In this document: positions 38,089 to 46,421 of the stretch, piece by piece | Position numbering within the stretch: the first letter of the stretch is position 1 | How the letters are laid out: each line of letters begins with the position of its first letter | Origin: Photobacterium angustum | GTDB taxonomy: Bacteria; Pseudomonadota; Gammaproteobacteria; Enterobacterales; Vibrionaceae | DNA: 64,000 nt | Direction: 5' to 3' | Assembly (NCBI RefSeq): GCF_002954615.1 | Contig: NZ_MSCJ01000001.1 | Coordinates: forward strand, 2,542,001 to 2,606,000 | Program-made: the position numbers and the translations under genes | The notes under the pieces: model-generated | Database searches by the model: none | Told to the model about the DNA's origin: nothing | The model's input: only the letters and a program-made list of their open reading frames with translations

Positions 38089-38601
38089 AGTTCACTCCAA
38101 ATCTGATAGCGTACTATTGGTTTCTAATAGCCGCTTATTGAAAGTTTATACTCAATCGCGCAGTTTATCACGCTAGTAGAATTTTTACATAGTCCAAGTA
38201 CAACGCAATAAAAGCAGCTATCACAATTTCAGCGGATATCAGCGAAAAATCTTTACCTCAACAACCACAACGTGTTGTATTTATTTAAACCTGTCAATTT
38301 TCTGACACTCTCATACATTAAGTCGCTATCCTATATCGAGATATGACAATAATAGTGCGAATCAAAGATAGCCTAATCATCACTCTCTGTGATGTTAGGT
38401 GGAGCCACCGCTATTGAAAGTTATAAAAATTGTAACCCTATGATTTTATGGCTACCATTGATTTACTTTTAACACCATAAATTAGGTGTAATAAATGCGA
38501 ATTAAAGCGTCAAAAATAGTTAATGTGATAACTATTTTTGACGCTTTTAAACTAATTGCTAAAGAAAAGGCAGCAAAATTCAACTCTACCGATAACACCA
38601 C
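38089..38601. other. Long regulatory region between ssb and the polysaccharide operon
   Basis: This stretch has no credible coding sequence. It contains the ssb promoter region, a 12-base palindrome (ACAAC-GT-GTTGT, 38267-38278), a foldable element at 38368-38414, a weak promoter-like pair (TTGAAA at 38414, TATGAT at 38439, 19-base spacing), and the perfect inverted repeat at 38504-38547. Together with the JUMPstart element after it, it forms a leader of several hundred bases that presumably integrates regulation of the operon. Confidence 0.6.
38504..38547. repeat. Perfect 19-bp inverted repeat upstream of the EPS operon
   Basis: AAAGCGTCAAAAATAGTTA (38504-38522) and its exact complement (38529-38547) are separated by 6 bases. 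The right arm contains TTGACG (38538-38543), which with TAAAGA at 38560-38565 (16-base spacing) could be a promoter. The repeat is therefore either an operator covering a -35 box or a transcribed hairpin. It has no T-run, so it is not a standard terminator. Confidence 0.75.
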
Positions 38602-38639
38602 AAGCACTTTGGGAGCTTTAACCTAAGGGCGGTAGCGTA
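38602..38639 (+). promoter_or_regulatory. JUMPstart element with ops site (RfaH recruitment)
   Basis: The segment reads AGCACTTTGGGAGCTTTAAC followed by the ops core GGGCGGTAGCGTA at 38627-38639. JUMPstart/ops elements lie in the leaders of long surface-polysaccharide operons. There the paused RNA polymerase recruits RfaH, which suppresses termination over long distances. It is 90 bases upstream of the first gene, the expected placement. Confidence 0.92.
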
Positions 38640-38729
38640 AAAAATAATCGGAACCTATCATATAAAGTACGCCTCAGAGTCGTAGGCTTATTCATTTTTA
38701 GTATCTAATTCAGAGAACACAAAAAAGAC

Positions 38730-39923
38730 ATGCGTTTAAAAATAGTACTTCTATTATTATCGAGCTGTATGACTTTTTCTGTATGGGCTAACCCTTTACA
38801 TGTAAAAGTAAGTCCTTTCATATTCAGTAAGTATTTAATTAACGATAATATTACCCAAGTGGCCAAAAACCCTATTTCATCTCCTGTTATAGAGCTAACG
38901 CCTGGATTGATTATTAATGGTGAGAAAAGTACCAATACTTATGATCTTACCTACTACGCTAAGAAAGCAACGTTCTTAAACAGTGAACAAGATGATTTTA
39001 TTGATCAGAACTTAGAATTAGACATTGAACAACATTTTACAATGCGCAATAAAATAAAGTTTAAATATCAATATATGCAATCACATGATAGTCGTGCTGA
39101 CATTCGTGATGATCTTCTTCCCTATGTAACTGAACCCGTTAAATATGATGCGCAACACGGCATGCTTGATTACATTTACGGTGCACAATGGGCGCGAGGA
39201 CGGTTAGAGTTTGGTGCTGGTTTTAACACTAAGCGTTTTAAGAACTACCGATACTTACCGGCGCCTAGTGATTTATCTTCTACTCGTTTTGATGACTTCA
39301 ATGATCTATTACTAGAAGGTCAATTTACTTACCGCCCTTCCGATGTGAGTGAGTTTTTTATCCGAGTAGAAAATCAAGATCGTACTTATCTCTACAATCG
39401 TTTTGAAGGCAGCACTCTTGATAACAATACGAGCTATTTCTTTTTGGGATCGAAATTAGGCATTAATAAAGATACCAATGGTTCACTGATGCTTGGCTGG
39501 CAAAATAAAAGCTTTGCTCAAGCGGATCGTCCAACATTTAGTGGTTTAACATGGCGAGGTGATTTCGCTTGGTCGCCAGTAAAACGTTCAACATTTCGGT
39601 TAGAAACAAAACGAGAAATTCTCGACCCTGATGCCAAAAACGATTATCGCAAAGAAACTTATTACGATTTTTCATGGAAGCACTTTTGGCTTAACCGACT
39701 GTACAGCGAAGTTAAGGCAAACTATTTAACCGACGAATATACCAGTGGTCTTCGAACAGATAAAACCACAGGCTATGAAACCTCTATCGGGTATGTCTTT
39801 AGAAATTATTTAACCTTTGTTACTGGATGGACTAAAGAGAGCAATCGCTCGACCGTCCCTATTAATGATTACGACCAAAATATTGTCTACTTTTCTGCTA
39901 ATTTTAAATTGGATTCGCTATGA
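38730..39923 (+). CDS. Outer-membrane beta-barrel protein of the polysaccharide export system (VpsM/EpsX type)
   Basis: 397 residues with a signal peptide (residues 1-20, cut after VWA). The rest is made of alternating amphipathic strands with many aromatic girdle residues, and the last strand is NIVYFSANFKLDSL, so it is a barrel of roughly 16-18 strands. It precedes a short OPX protein with a 4-base ATGA overlap. In V. cholerae VpsM/VpsN and Myxococcus EpsX/EpsY, a separate barrel forms the outer-membrane pore for an OPX protein that lacks its own membrane helix. That role fits here but is inferred from context. The Shine-Dalgarno is weak. Confidence 0.75.
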   Translation: MRLKIVLLLLSSCMTFSVWANPLHVKVSPFIFSKYLINDNITQVAKNPISSPVIELTPGLIINGEKSTNTYDLTYYAKKATFLNSEQDDFIDQNLELDIEQHFTMRNKIKFKYQYMQSHDSRADIRDDLLPYVTEPVKYDAQHGMLDYIYGAQWARGRLEFGAGFNTKRFKNYRYLPAPSDLSSTRFDDFNDLLLEGQFTYRPSDVSEFFIRVENQDRTYLYNRFEGSTLDNNTSYFFLGSKLGINKDTNGSLMLGWQNKSFAQADRPTFSGLTWRGDFAWSPVKRSTFRLETKREILDPDAKNDYRKETYYDFSWKHFWLNRLYSEVKANYLTDEYTSGLRTDKTTGYETSIGYVFRNYLTFVTGWTKESNRSTVPINDYDQNIVYFSANFKLDSL

Positions 39924-40459
39924 AAAATAAATTAAAAGCGTACCTATGCTTGTTTTTATTTGCCTTTGTTCCCCATGTTTATGCGGCACAAATTGATACA
40001 ACACATTACCAACTATCCCCCGGTGATAAGATCCAAATAAAAGTCTATGGCGAAGACAATTTATCGTTTGATGAAATCCTGATTCCTGACAGTGGTCAAA
40101 TTAATTATCCTTACCTTGGCACTATCACTTTAAAAGGTCGTACCTTATCTCAAGTTAAAAATGAAATCACACAAGGATTAAAAGGCGACTACCTTCTTAA
40201 TCCTCAAGTGATGGTAAATCTGCTGAACTTCAAACAAATTTATGTGGGAGGTGAAGTAAGAAGACCAGGTGGTTACGAGTATCAACCGAATCTGAGTGTA
40301 GAAAAAGCAGTTGCACTTGCTGGCGGTTTTACCGATCGCGCTGACACGGATGACATCACCATTAAAGATGCTGACAATAAATTAAAAACTGACGATGCCA
40401 GTGTCAATATGGAAATTCAACCTGGCGATATCATTGTCGTTGGACAAAGCTTTTTCTAA
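39920..40459 (+). CDS. Short polysaccharide export protein (OPX, Wza/VpsN type)
   Basis: 179 residues with a signal peptide (residues 1-22, ending VYA, no lipobox cysteine). A polysaccharide export domain follows (YQLSPGDKIQIKVYGEDNLS near residues 29-48), then a single SLBB-like domain (IYVGGEVRRPGGYEYQPNLS). It is about half the length of Wza and lacks the C-terminal amphipathic helix that would span the outer membrane, so it should rely on the barrel encoded just upstream. Translation is coupled to that gene. It probably docks on the PCP protein encoded next. Confidence 0.88.
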   Translation: MKNKLKAYLCLFLFAFVPHVYAAQIDTTHYQLSPGDKIQIKVYGEDNLSFDEILIPDSGQINYPYLGTITLKGRTLSQVKNEITQGLKGDYLLNPQVMVNLLNFKQIYVGGEVRRPGGYEYQPNLSVEKAVALAGGFTDRADTDDITIKDADNKLKTDDASVNMEIQPGDIIVVGQSFF

Positions 40460-40480
40460 TTTTTATAGAGTCAAATTAAT

Positions 40481-42607
40481 ATGTTATTTAAATCACCAGA
40501 AGAGTTGGTTGTAAAAGACGAAACGATTAATTTCTCTAAATATTTTAATCGCATCAAAAATAACTGGCAGTGGATTGTTTTACTGACCGTGGTTTTCTGT
40601 ACCTTAGCCTTTTTGAAGTCCCCGTTAGCAACGAACTCTTATTCGGCAACTTCTACATTAATGATTGATGCAACACCACTAAAACCGATTTCACTTCAAA
40701 ATTTACCCAATTACGATCCTACGCAAAAAGAATTTTATGCCACACAATATGCATTATTGCGTTCCAACGTCATTGCCGCAAAAGTGATCTCGAATTTAGA
40801 TCTCACGAATAATACTGCGTTTATGGGGACGGATACATCACAACACAGTTCAATAAAAGCAAAAATTAAACAGTGGTTGATTGACTTAAAACAGCCTTCG
40901 GATGGCAGTGTAAGTGTTAATGATAGTTTGACTCACACCACACCTGCACAATTAAAAGCATTACAGATTTTTGCTAAAAACTTATTGATTACACCCGTTG
41001 ATAAAACCCAATTAGTGATGGTGACATACACCTCTAAAGATCCGACTTTAGCAGCCAATATTGCCAATGCTGTAGGTCAGGCTTACATCAATTATTATGT
41101 CGATATTAATGAAGAGACAAATAAAAAAGCCTCTGACTGGTTAACCTCACGTTTAACCGAATTGAAAGCGCAACTTAATACTTCTGAGAAAAAGCTTACG
41201 GACTACTTAGCCAAAGAGAAATTGGTTAATACGATTGCGGTTGATGAACTTGCTAATAGTGAATTGATTAACTTAACCAATCGGTTAGCGGCAGTGACGG
41301 ATAAACGCTTACAAACAGAGTCTCTTTACACCACACTAAGAGGTAATCGTCATCTTAGTTACAACCAAATAGATTCAATCAGTGAAATCTCCAATCACCC
41401 ACAAATTCGAGACATCACTAACGCGGAAACAGATGCTGAAAATGTAGTTGCTGAGCTATCAAAACGCTACGGTCCTAAACATGAAAAAATGCTTGAAGCA
41501 GAATCTCAACTAAGAACTATTAGGGCGCGTAAAGATCGCATGCTTAAACGTTTAGTTGAAGGTATTCATAAAGAACTTGAAAGCAACCAACGCCAAGAAC
41601 AAGAGCTCACCGCTGAAATAAACAAGAAAAAAGAAGAGTTCCAATCACTTGCCGTTAAAAAGTTACATTATCAGTCACTAAAACAAGAAGTGGATACCAA
41701 TAAGCGACTACTTCAAGCTTTTCTTGATCGCCAAAAAGAAACACTTGCGACAGATAACTACAAAGATTCTATTGCCCACTTTACGGACTACGCATTAAAA
41801 GCTTATCCGTCTGGCCCTAATATTAAAAAGAATGTCTTGATTGCAGGTATTGTTGGCTTTGGCTTAGCACTCTGTATTCTTTTCGCTATCCAGTTCTTCG
41901 ATACAACGGTTGAATCATCAGAAGAGTTCGAACGTTACTTCGCACTCTTTTCATTAGGTGATCTCCCGTTTGTAAAACGTCTAGCGAAAAAGAAAGGTCC
42001 TATTGATGAACAAACGCTAAATATCAAAGAAAAACCCGCTTTCTTTGAAGGGATCCGTAACATAAGAACCGCATTAAATTTAGCATTAACCCCAGATCAA
42101 CGTACCGTGATGATCACATCAGTACTCGCAAATGAAGGTAAGACAACACTTGCCGTTAATCTGGCACAATCATTAGCACAAACAGAGAAAGTAGCATTGA
42201 TCCATGTTGATCTTCATAACCGTGGAACGGCGCTATCAACACCTAAAGGATTAAGTGATTTACTCAATAATACGCTTTCTATCAATGATCTTATGGCAAA
42301 ATCTCACCTCGATAACTTGCTTGTCATTGATGCTGGGGAGCCCGTTTCCGATCCCCAGCAGTTGCTTTCATCACCGCGTTTTAACGCTGTACTTGATGAA
42401 TTAAAACAGCATGTTGATAAGATCATTATCGATGCGCCAGCCTGTCTTATCAGTAGCGATGCCTTAATTGTGGCAAAAATATCAGATGTGAATCTCTTAA
42501 CTATCGCTGCGAATAAAACCAAACGTAATGACATAGAGCAAGCGATACATAAGTTCAGTGCGTATGGGATCAATATTGATGCCGCTATGCTCAATAAAGT
42601 GATGTAA
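40481..42607 (+). CDS. Polysaccharide co-polymerase fused to BY-kinase domain (Wzc/ExoP/VpsO type)
   Basis: 708 residues. Membrane segments lie at about residues 30-46 and 451-473 and flank a periplasmic Wzz domain with coiled coils (residues 210-410). The cytoplasmic kinase domain has Walker A NEGKTT at 551-556, Walker A' VDLHNRG at 576-582 and Walker B IIIDAP at 648-653. Wzc-type proteins control chain length and export through cycles of tyrosine autophosphorylation. This protein ends at LNKVM directly after the kinase fold, with a single tyrosine in its last 30 residues (Tyr695), so the usual Tyr-rich tail is absent. No phosphatase gene is in the operon. Confidence 0.92.
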   Translation: MLFKSPEELVVKDETINFSKYFNRIKNNWQWIVLLTVVFCTLAFLKSPLATNSYSATSTLMIDATPLKPISLQNLPNYDPTQKEFYATQYALLRSNVIAAKVISNLDLTNNTAFMGTDTSQHSSIKAKIKQWLIDLKQPSDGSVSVNDSLTHTTPAQLKALQIFAKNLLITPVDKTQLVMVTYTSKDPTLAANIANAVGQAYINYYVDINEETNKKASDWLTSRLTELKAQLNTSEKKLTDYLAKEKLVNTIAVDELANSELINLTNRLAAVTDKRLQTESLYTTLRGNRHLSYNQIDSISEISNHPQIRDITNAETDAENVVAELSKRYGPKHEKMLEAESQLRTIRARKDRMLKRLVEGIHKELESNQRQEQELTAEINKKKEEFQSLAVKKLHYQSLKQEVDTNKRLLQAFLDRQKETLATDNYKDSIAHFTDYALKAYPSGPNIKKNVLIAGIVGFGLALCILFAIQFFDTTVESSEEFERYFALFSLGDLPFVKRLAKKKGPIDEQTLNIKEKPAFFEGIRNIRTALNLALTPDQRTVMITSVLANEGKTTLAVNLAQSLAQTEKVALIHVDLHNRGTALSTPKGLSDLLNNTLSINDLMAKSHLDNLLVIDAGEPVSDPQQLLSSPRFNAVLDELKQHVDKIIIDAPACLISSDALIVAKISDVNLLTIAANKTKRNDIEQAIHKFSAYGINIDAAMLNKVM

Positions 42608-42626
42608 CCGCTATTTAAAAAGGTTT

Positions 42627-42659
42627 AGCGGGCGGTTAACTCTCTGTTATTCGCTCGCT
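42627..42659 (+). terminator. Weak hairpin between the kinase and polymerase genes
   Basis: AGCGGGCG and CGCTCGCT pair with one G-U wobble across a 17-base loop and are followed by TTAAATAAT. It would be a poor terminator at most. RfaH modification could allow read-through. Confidence 0.35.
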
Positions 42660-42672
42660 TTAAATAATAACG

Positions 42673-43911
42673 ATGCTTGAAATTAAAAAAGATACTGCAA
42701 TAGGTATTACCGCCTCTTTCCTTATCACCTCAGCACTGGTTTGGAATACCTTTCTAGGTTCGGTAGCCGCTCTCTTATTTATCCTTGTCGGTGGCACCGT
42801 TATTATCTTCCATCTTCACCGTACATTATTAGGTATCCAATATAATTGGATAGTAATGGCTTATCCGATATTAGCTTTGCTTTCCGTATTATGGTCACAA
42901 TATCCAGAAGCGACATTTCGCTCATCAATTCAATTTATCTTAACAACGGTGATAGGTATTACCGTTGCCTATAACATCAAAAAAGAACAGTTCTTTGTCG
43001 GCTTATCAAGCAGTGTCATTATTATTATGGCGCTTAGCTTAGTCTCTAATCGGGTAGAGACGAACGGTATGACAGGAGAAACTGTTTTAATTGGCTATCT
43101 AGGTAGTAAGAACTTTTTAGCGCAAACCGCTTCAATTGGTTTTTTCGTGGGATTTGGCTTATTTTACACCCTCGCTAAAAATAAAATTGAGAAAATTATC
43201 GGGCTGTTATCGATAGTATTTTCTATTGCAGTACTGTTAAAAGCCAAATCACTGGGCGCGACAGTAACCTCTTTTGGCTCTATTTTCGCGTGCTTTTGTT
43301 TATATCATTTCTCCAATTTAGCGATCACCCAACGCGCACAAAAAGCGACCGTTAATCTGCTTTATTTGCTCGCACTGTGCGTCATCATTTTTGTCTATAT
43401 CATCTTTGGCACTCCAGAATTTAACCACTTTATGGTTGAAATAGGGAAAGATCCTACCTTAACCAGCCGAACGCTAATTTGGGCTGAGGGTGATAAAGCT
43501 ATTGCTCAAGCGCCCATTTTAGGTGCTGGTTATGATGCTATATTCCAGATTGGAAATCCGATCGGCGATGCGGTATGGAAGATTGGTTTAGTACCACCGG
43601 GGGTGGGATTTAACTTCCATAATATGTTTGTCCATTGGACTGTACATTTCGGTTATGTCGGTCTCACAATCTACCTTTTGATACTGGCACGACTGCTTTA
43701 TAACATTCGTTTAATTGCCTGCGGACACTTTCAAAAAAGTGATTTCATTCCCGTTGCGTACTTTGTGTTTTTCATATCAAGAAGTGTGCTTGAAGTTGAC
43801 TGGTTTGCCCAATTCACCCTCGCACATGTCATGTTTTGTTTTTGCTGGATTGAGCTAGAAAGTAGTGCTCAAAAAGCAAAAAAATTAAATAATAAAGGTA
43901 ATTTTTCATGA
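42673..43911 (+). CDS. Wzy-type polysaccharide polymerase (O-antigen ligase/polymerase superfamily, ExoQ-like)
   Basis: 412 residues with about 11 membrane segments and the large periplasmic loop typical of Wzy_C proteins between about residues 245 and 320 (TSRTLIWAEGDKAIAQAPILGAGYDAI, then FNFHNMFVHWTVHFGYVG). It would polymerise undecaprenyl-linked repeat units at the periplasmic face. Within this operon it is the only polymerase candidate. The ATG at 42673 has no clear Shine-Dalgarno, and the gene stop overlaps the next start (ATGA). Confidence 0.85.
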   Translation: MLEIKKDTAIGITASFLITSALVWNTFLGSVAALLFILVGGTVIIFHLHRTLLGIQYNWIVMAYPILALLSVLWSQYPEATFRSSIQFILTTVIGITVAYNIKKEQFFVGLSSSVIIIMALSLVSNRVETNGMTGETVLIGYLGSKNFLAQTASIGFFVGFGLFYTLAKNKIEKIIGLLSIVFSIAVLLKAKSLGATVTSFGSIFACFCLYHFSNLAITQRAQKATVNLLYLLALCVIIFVYIIFGTPEFNHFMVEIGKDPTLTSRTLIWAEGDKAIAQAPILGAGYDAIFQIGNPIGDAVWKIGLVPPGVGFNFHNMFVHWTVHFGYVGLTIYLLILARLLYNIRLIACGHFQKSDFIPVAYFVFFISRSVLEVDWFAQFTLAHVMFCFCWIELESSAQKAKKLNNKGNFS

Positions 43912-44864
43912 AAACAGTGGCTATTTTTGGTGGTTCCGGTTTCATTGCTTCCCATTACATCAAGAAATTTATTGCTGAAGGCGTGAAGGTTTATTCGATT
44001 GATATTCGCGAGCCTAAAGTGCGTCACGATGAAGTTACTTACATAAACCATGACGTTAGAAACCTTGATGGCTTAGTGATTGATGAGCCTATTGACTGTA
44101 TTTACAACTTTGCTGCGATTCACACCACACCTGGGCACCCCACTCACGAGTACTACGAAACCAATATTGCTGGGGCCAATAACGTTTGTCAGTTTGCTGA
44201 ACGTAATAATATTAAAGAAATCGTATTTACTAGCTCTATTTCACCATACGGTCCAGGTGAAGAGCAAAAAGATGAAAATAGCCCATTAACGCCAAACTCA
44301 GCCTATGGTTACTCGAAAATGTTGGCTGAACAAATCCATAAAGCATGGCTTGAACGCAATAGTGAGCATCAACTAACTATTGTTCGTCCTGCTGTGGTGT
44401 TTGGTCCTGGAGAAGGTGGCAACTTTACTCGTCTTGCTACAATGATGCGTAAAGGCTTCTTTATTTACCCTGGTCGTAAAGACACGATTAAAGCCTGTAT
44501 CTATGTTGAAGATTTAATCTTTGCGATTGAAACAGCGCGTGCAACTGAAAATAAGTTTGAACTGTTTAATGGTGCTTACCCAGATCGTTATACCCTAGAG
44601 CAAATCATAGAGGCATTTAAAGCAGAGCACTTCCCAGACGTAAAAGTCTATATGGTGCCAAAATTGGTGGTATTAACCGCCGCAAAACTACTTCAAGTTG
44701 TGAACTTCTTAAATATTGGTATTCACCCTGATCGGGTGATGAAGTTGATCCGCTCAACCAATGTTTACCCTGGCTGGTTAGTTAAAAACCACATCGAATT
44801 ACCTGGCAATCTAGAAACCGCATTAGCACGTTGGTCTAAAGACACTGACGGTAAATTCGACTAA
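43908..44864 (+). CDS. NAD-dependent epimerase/dehydratase (extended SDR)
   Basis: 318 residues with a Rossmann glycine motif GGSGFIASH at residues 8-16 and the catalytic YxxxK as Y133-GYS-K137, with the upstream serines in VFTSSISPYG (residues 106-115). Such enzymes epimerise or dehydrate nucleotide sugars, and this one probably makes a sugar donor for the repeat unit. The exact reaction cannot be fixed from sequence. It does not read as a plain GalE. It overlaps the polymerase gene by 4 bases and is followed by a hairpin. Confidence 0.85.
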   Translation: MKTVAIFGGSGFIASHYIKKFIAEGVKVYSIDIREPKVRHDEVTYINHDVRNLDGLVIDEPIDCIYNFAAIHTTPGHPTHEYYETNIAGANNVCQFAERNNIKEIVFTSSISPYGPGEEQKDENSPLTPNSAYGYSKMLAEQIHKAWLERNSEHQLTIVRPAVVFGPGEGGNFTRLATMMRKGFFIYPGRKDTIKACIYVEDLIFAIETARATENKFELFNGAYPDRYTLEQIIEAFKAEHFPDVKVYMVPKLVVLTAAKLLQVVNFLNIGIHPDRVMKLIRSTNVYPGWLVKNHIELPGNLETALARWSKDTDGKFD

Positions 44865-44876
44865 TTATCCCCCTTT

Positions 44877-44906
44877 GATGCAGCAAGTATCTCAACTTGT
44901 TGCATC
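44877..44906 (+). terminator. Terminator-like hairpin inside the EPS operon
   Basis: A 12-bp stem GATGCAGCAAGT/ACTTGTTGCATC with one G-U wobble and a 6-base loop is followed by TCTTTAATT. It separates the export and polymerase genes from the flippase and glycosyltransferases and is a possible polarity point overcome by RfaH. Confidence 0.5.
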
Positions 44907-44952
44907 TCTTTAATTAGCGTCTCTCTTCGATTAAACAGCAAAGAAACTATCT

Positions 44953-46383
44953 ATGTCGAAATCGTCTGTATCCGGTATGTTATGGCTGTTTTCCAGTAAG
45001 CTATTTCCACCAATCATTAACTTTGCTGTATTTACTTATACAGCCAGAATTTTAGCGCCAGAAGACTTTGGCTTAGTCGCACTGGCACTATCCATTATTT
45101 ATATTATTTCAAGTTTTCTGCCTTCGGGCTGGCAAAGTGCGATTGTTAAATACCAAGAGTTTGGCAAACGTGAATTCAGTACCATTTTAGCGTTTCTTAG
45201 TTTATCGGGATTAGCCTTTGCACTGATCGCTTGCTTTGTTATTTCTTTAAATCTATTTAGCTTTCAGTCTCAGGTATTTAATCTCGCTTTCTATTTAATG
45301 GCGATAAAAATGCCCTTTGATGCTGCAGGACACACTCTCACCTTTATGTTAGTCCGTGAGCAAAAATACAAAGCTTTGGGTTATCGCACTATTTTAGGTG
45401 CGATGGTTTCAGCCGTGACTATCCTAAGTTTGCTCTACTTTGATTTTAATATTTGGGCGCTGGTGCTATCGCAAACCATTATTTCGATTTTCAACTTGCT
45501 CGCCGTCTATATTCCGACACGTAAAATGTTGGGCTGGTCATTCCGCTGGAGCTTAATTAAAGATACGTGGGAGTTTGGCTTATATAACACCCTAATCACA
45601 ACCGTTGAAAGCATTTCAACACACTTTGAATCCTTTGTGATTGGTAGCAATATCGGTAAATACGACTTAGGCTTTTTCAACATCGCCAAACGTCTATCGA
45701 ATATCATCAACGATATTTTAACCGGTACGTCTTATGACATGTCACTGCCGTATTTATCAAACAGTCAAAACGATCAACAAAGCTTACAACGGGCGATCCG
45801 CCAAGCTTTATTCATTACAGGGGCGATCACCTCTCCATTGTTTGTTTATGGTTTTATTTATTCTGAGACGATCTTTAATTTCTTATTCTCAGAAAAGTGG
45901 ATCACCTCGGCAGGTTATTTCAAATTTTTCTGTATCGCCTTTTTGTTTATCTCTTACAGCATGATCAATAAAACTGCGATTATCGTGACTAACCGATCAC
46001 GCTTGTGGTTTAGAGTGCAAATGATCATTGCGGTAATTTATCTGCCGACATTGTACTTTGCTTCTACTATTAATATTCACGCCGTGTTATGGAGTTTCTT
46101 AGGTGTTAATGCGCTGTATTTCTTTACGTCCACCTATTTGGTAACCAGTGAAATTAACACCTCGTTTTACCGCTATTTAAAAAGTTTATGGCCTATTTAC
46201 AGTGCGTTAGGTATCACCGCATGTGCGGCGATAAATTTAACTCTGATGCCGTTTAATAACGAGTTTTTCAATTTGTGTTTTAGCGCCATTCTCTTCCTCA
46301 GTTGTTATATCGTGTTATTACTGCTGTTTTCACGACACTTTTTATCGATTGATTTATCCAATAAAAAAATCACCTTCCGATAG
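44953..46383 (+). CDS. Wzx-type polysaccharide flippase (PST family, ExoT-like)
   Basis: 476 residues with about 12-14 membrane segments. The N-terminus (LWLFSSKLFPPIINFAVFTY, then ARILAPEDFGLVALA) is characteristic of the PST/MOP flippases that move lipid-linked repeat units across the inner membrane. Length agrees with the family. It is the only flippase in the operon and pairs functionally with the Wzy polymerase encoded at 42673-43911. Confidence 0.92.
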   Translation: MSKSSVSGMLWLFSSKLFPPIINFAVFTYTARILAPEDFGLVALALSIIYIISSFLPSGWQSAIVKYQEFGKREFSTILAFLSLSGLAFALIACFVISLNLFSFQSQVFNLAFYLMAIKMPFDAAGHTLTFMLVREQKYKALGYRTILGAMVSAVTILSLLYFDFNIWALVLSQTIISIFNLLAVYIPTRKMLGWSFRWSLIKDTWEFGLYNTLITTVESISTHFESFVIGSNIGKYDLGFFNIAKRLSNIINDILTGTSYDMSLPYLSNSQNDQQSLQRAIRQALFITGAITSPLFVYGFIYSETIFNFLFSEKWITSAGYFKFFCIAFLFISYSMINKTAIIVTNRSRLWFRVQMIIAVIYLPTLYFASTINIHAVLWSFLGVNALYFFTSTYLVTSEINTSFYRYLKSLWPIYSALGITACAAINLTLMPFNNEFFNLCFSAILFLSCYIVLLLLFSRHFLSIDLSNKKITFR

Positions 46384-46421
46384 TGATTTCTGCTTTTTAA
46401 CTAAGACTTAAAGGTAATATT

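Noticed and set aside
38291..38308. Possible LexA box upstream of ssb/EPS (CTGTCAATTTTCTGACAC)
   Set aside because: The spacing is wrong: CTGT and ACA are 10 bases apart instead of 8, and the second half lacks the final G.
38349..38415. c-di-GMP (GEMM) riboswitch in the EPS leader
   Set aside because: None of the conserved GEMM-I blocks (GCACAGGGCAAACC, GGGACGCAAAGCC types) is present. Only generic hairpins are seen.
38451..38470. Sigma-54 promoter (TGGC ... TTGAT)
   Set aside because: The -12 GC element is missing, so it does not meet the GG-N10-GC rule.
43908..44864. GalE (UDP-glucose 4-epimerase) for the epimerase gene
   Set aside because: It has the extended SDR fold, but the substrate-region residues do not read as GalE, so only a general call is safe.
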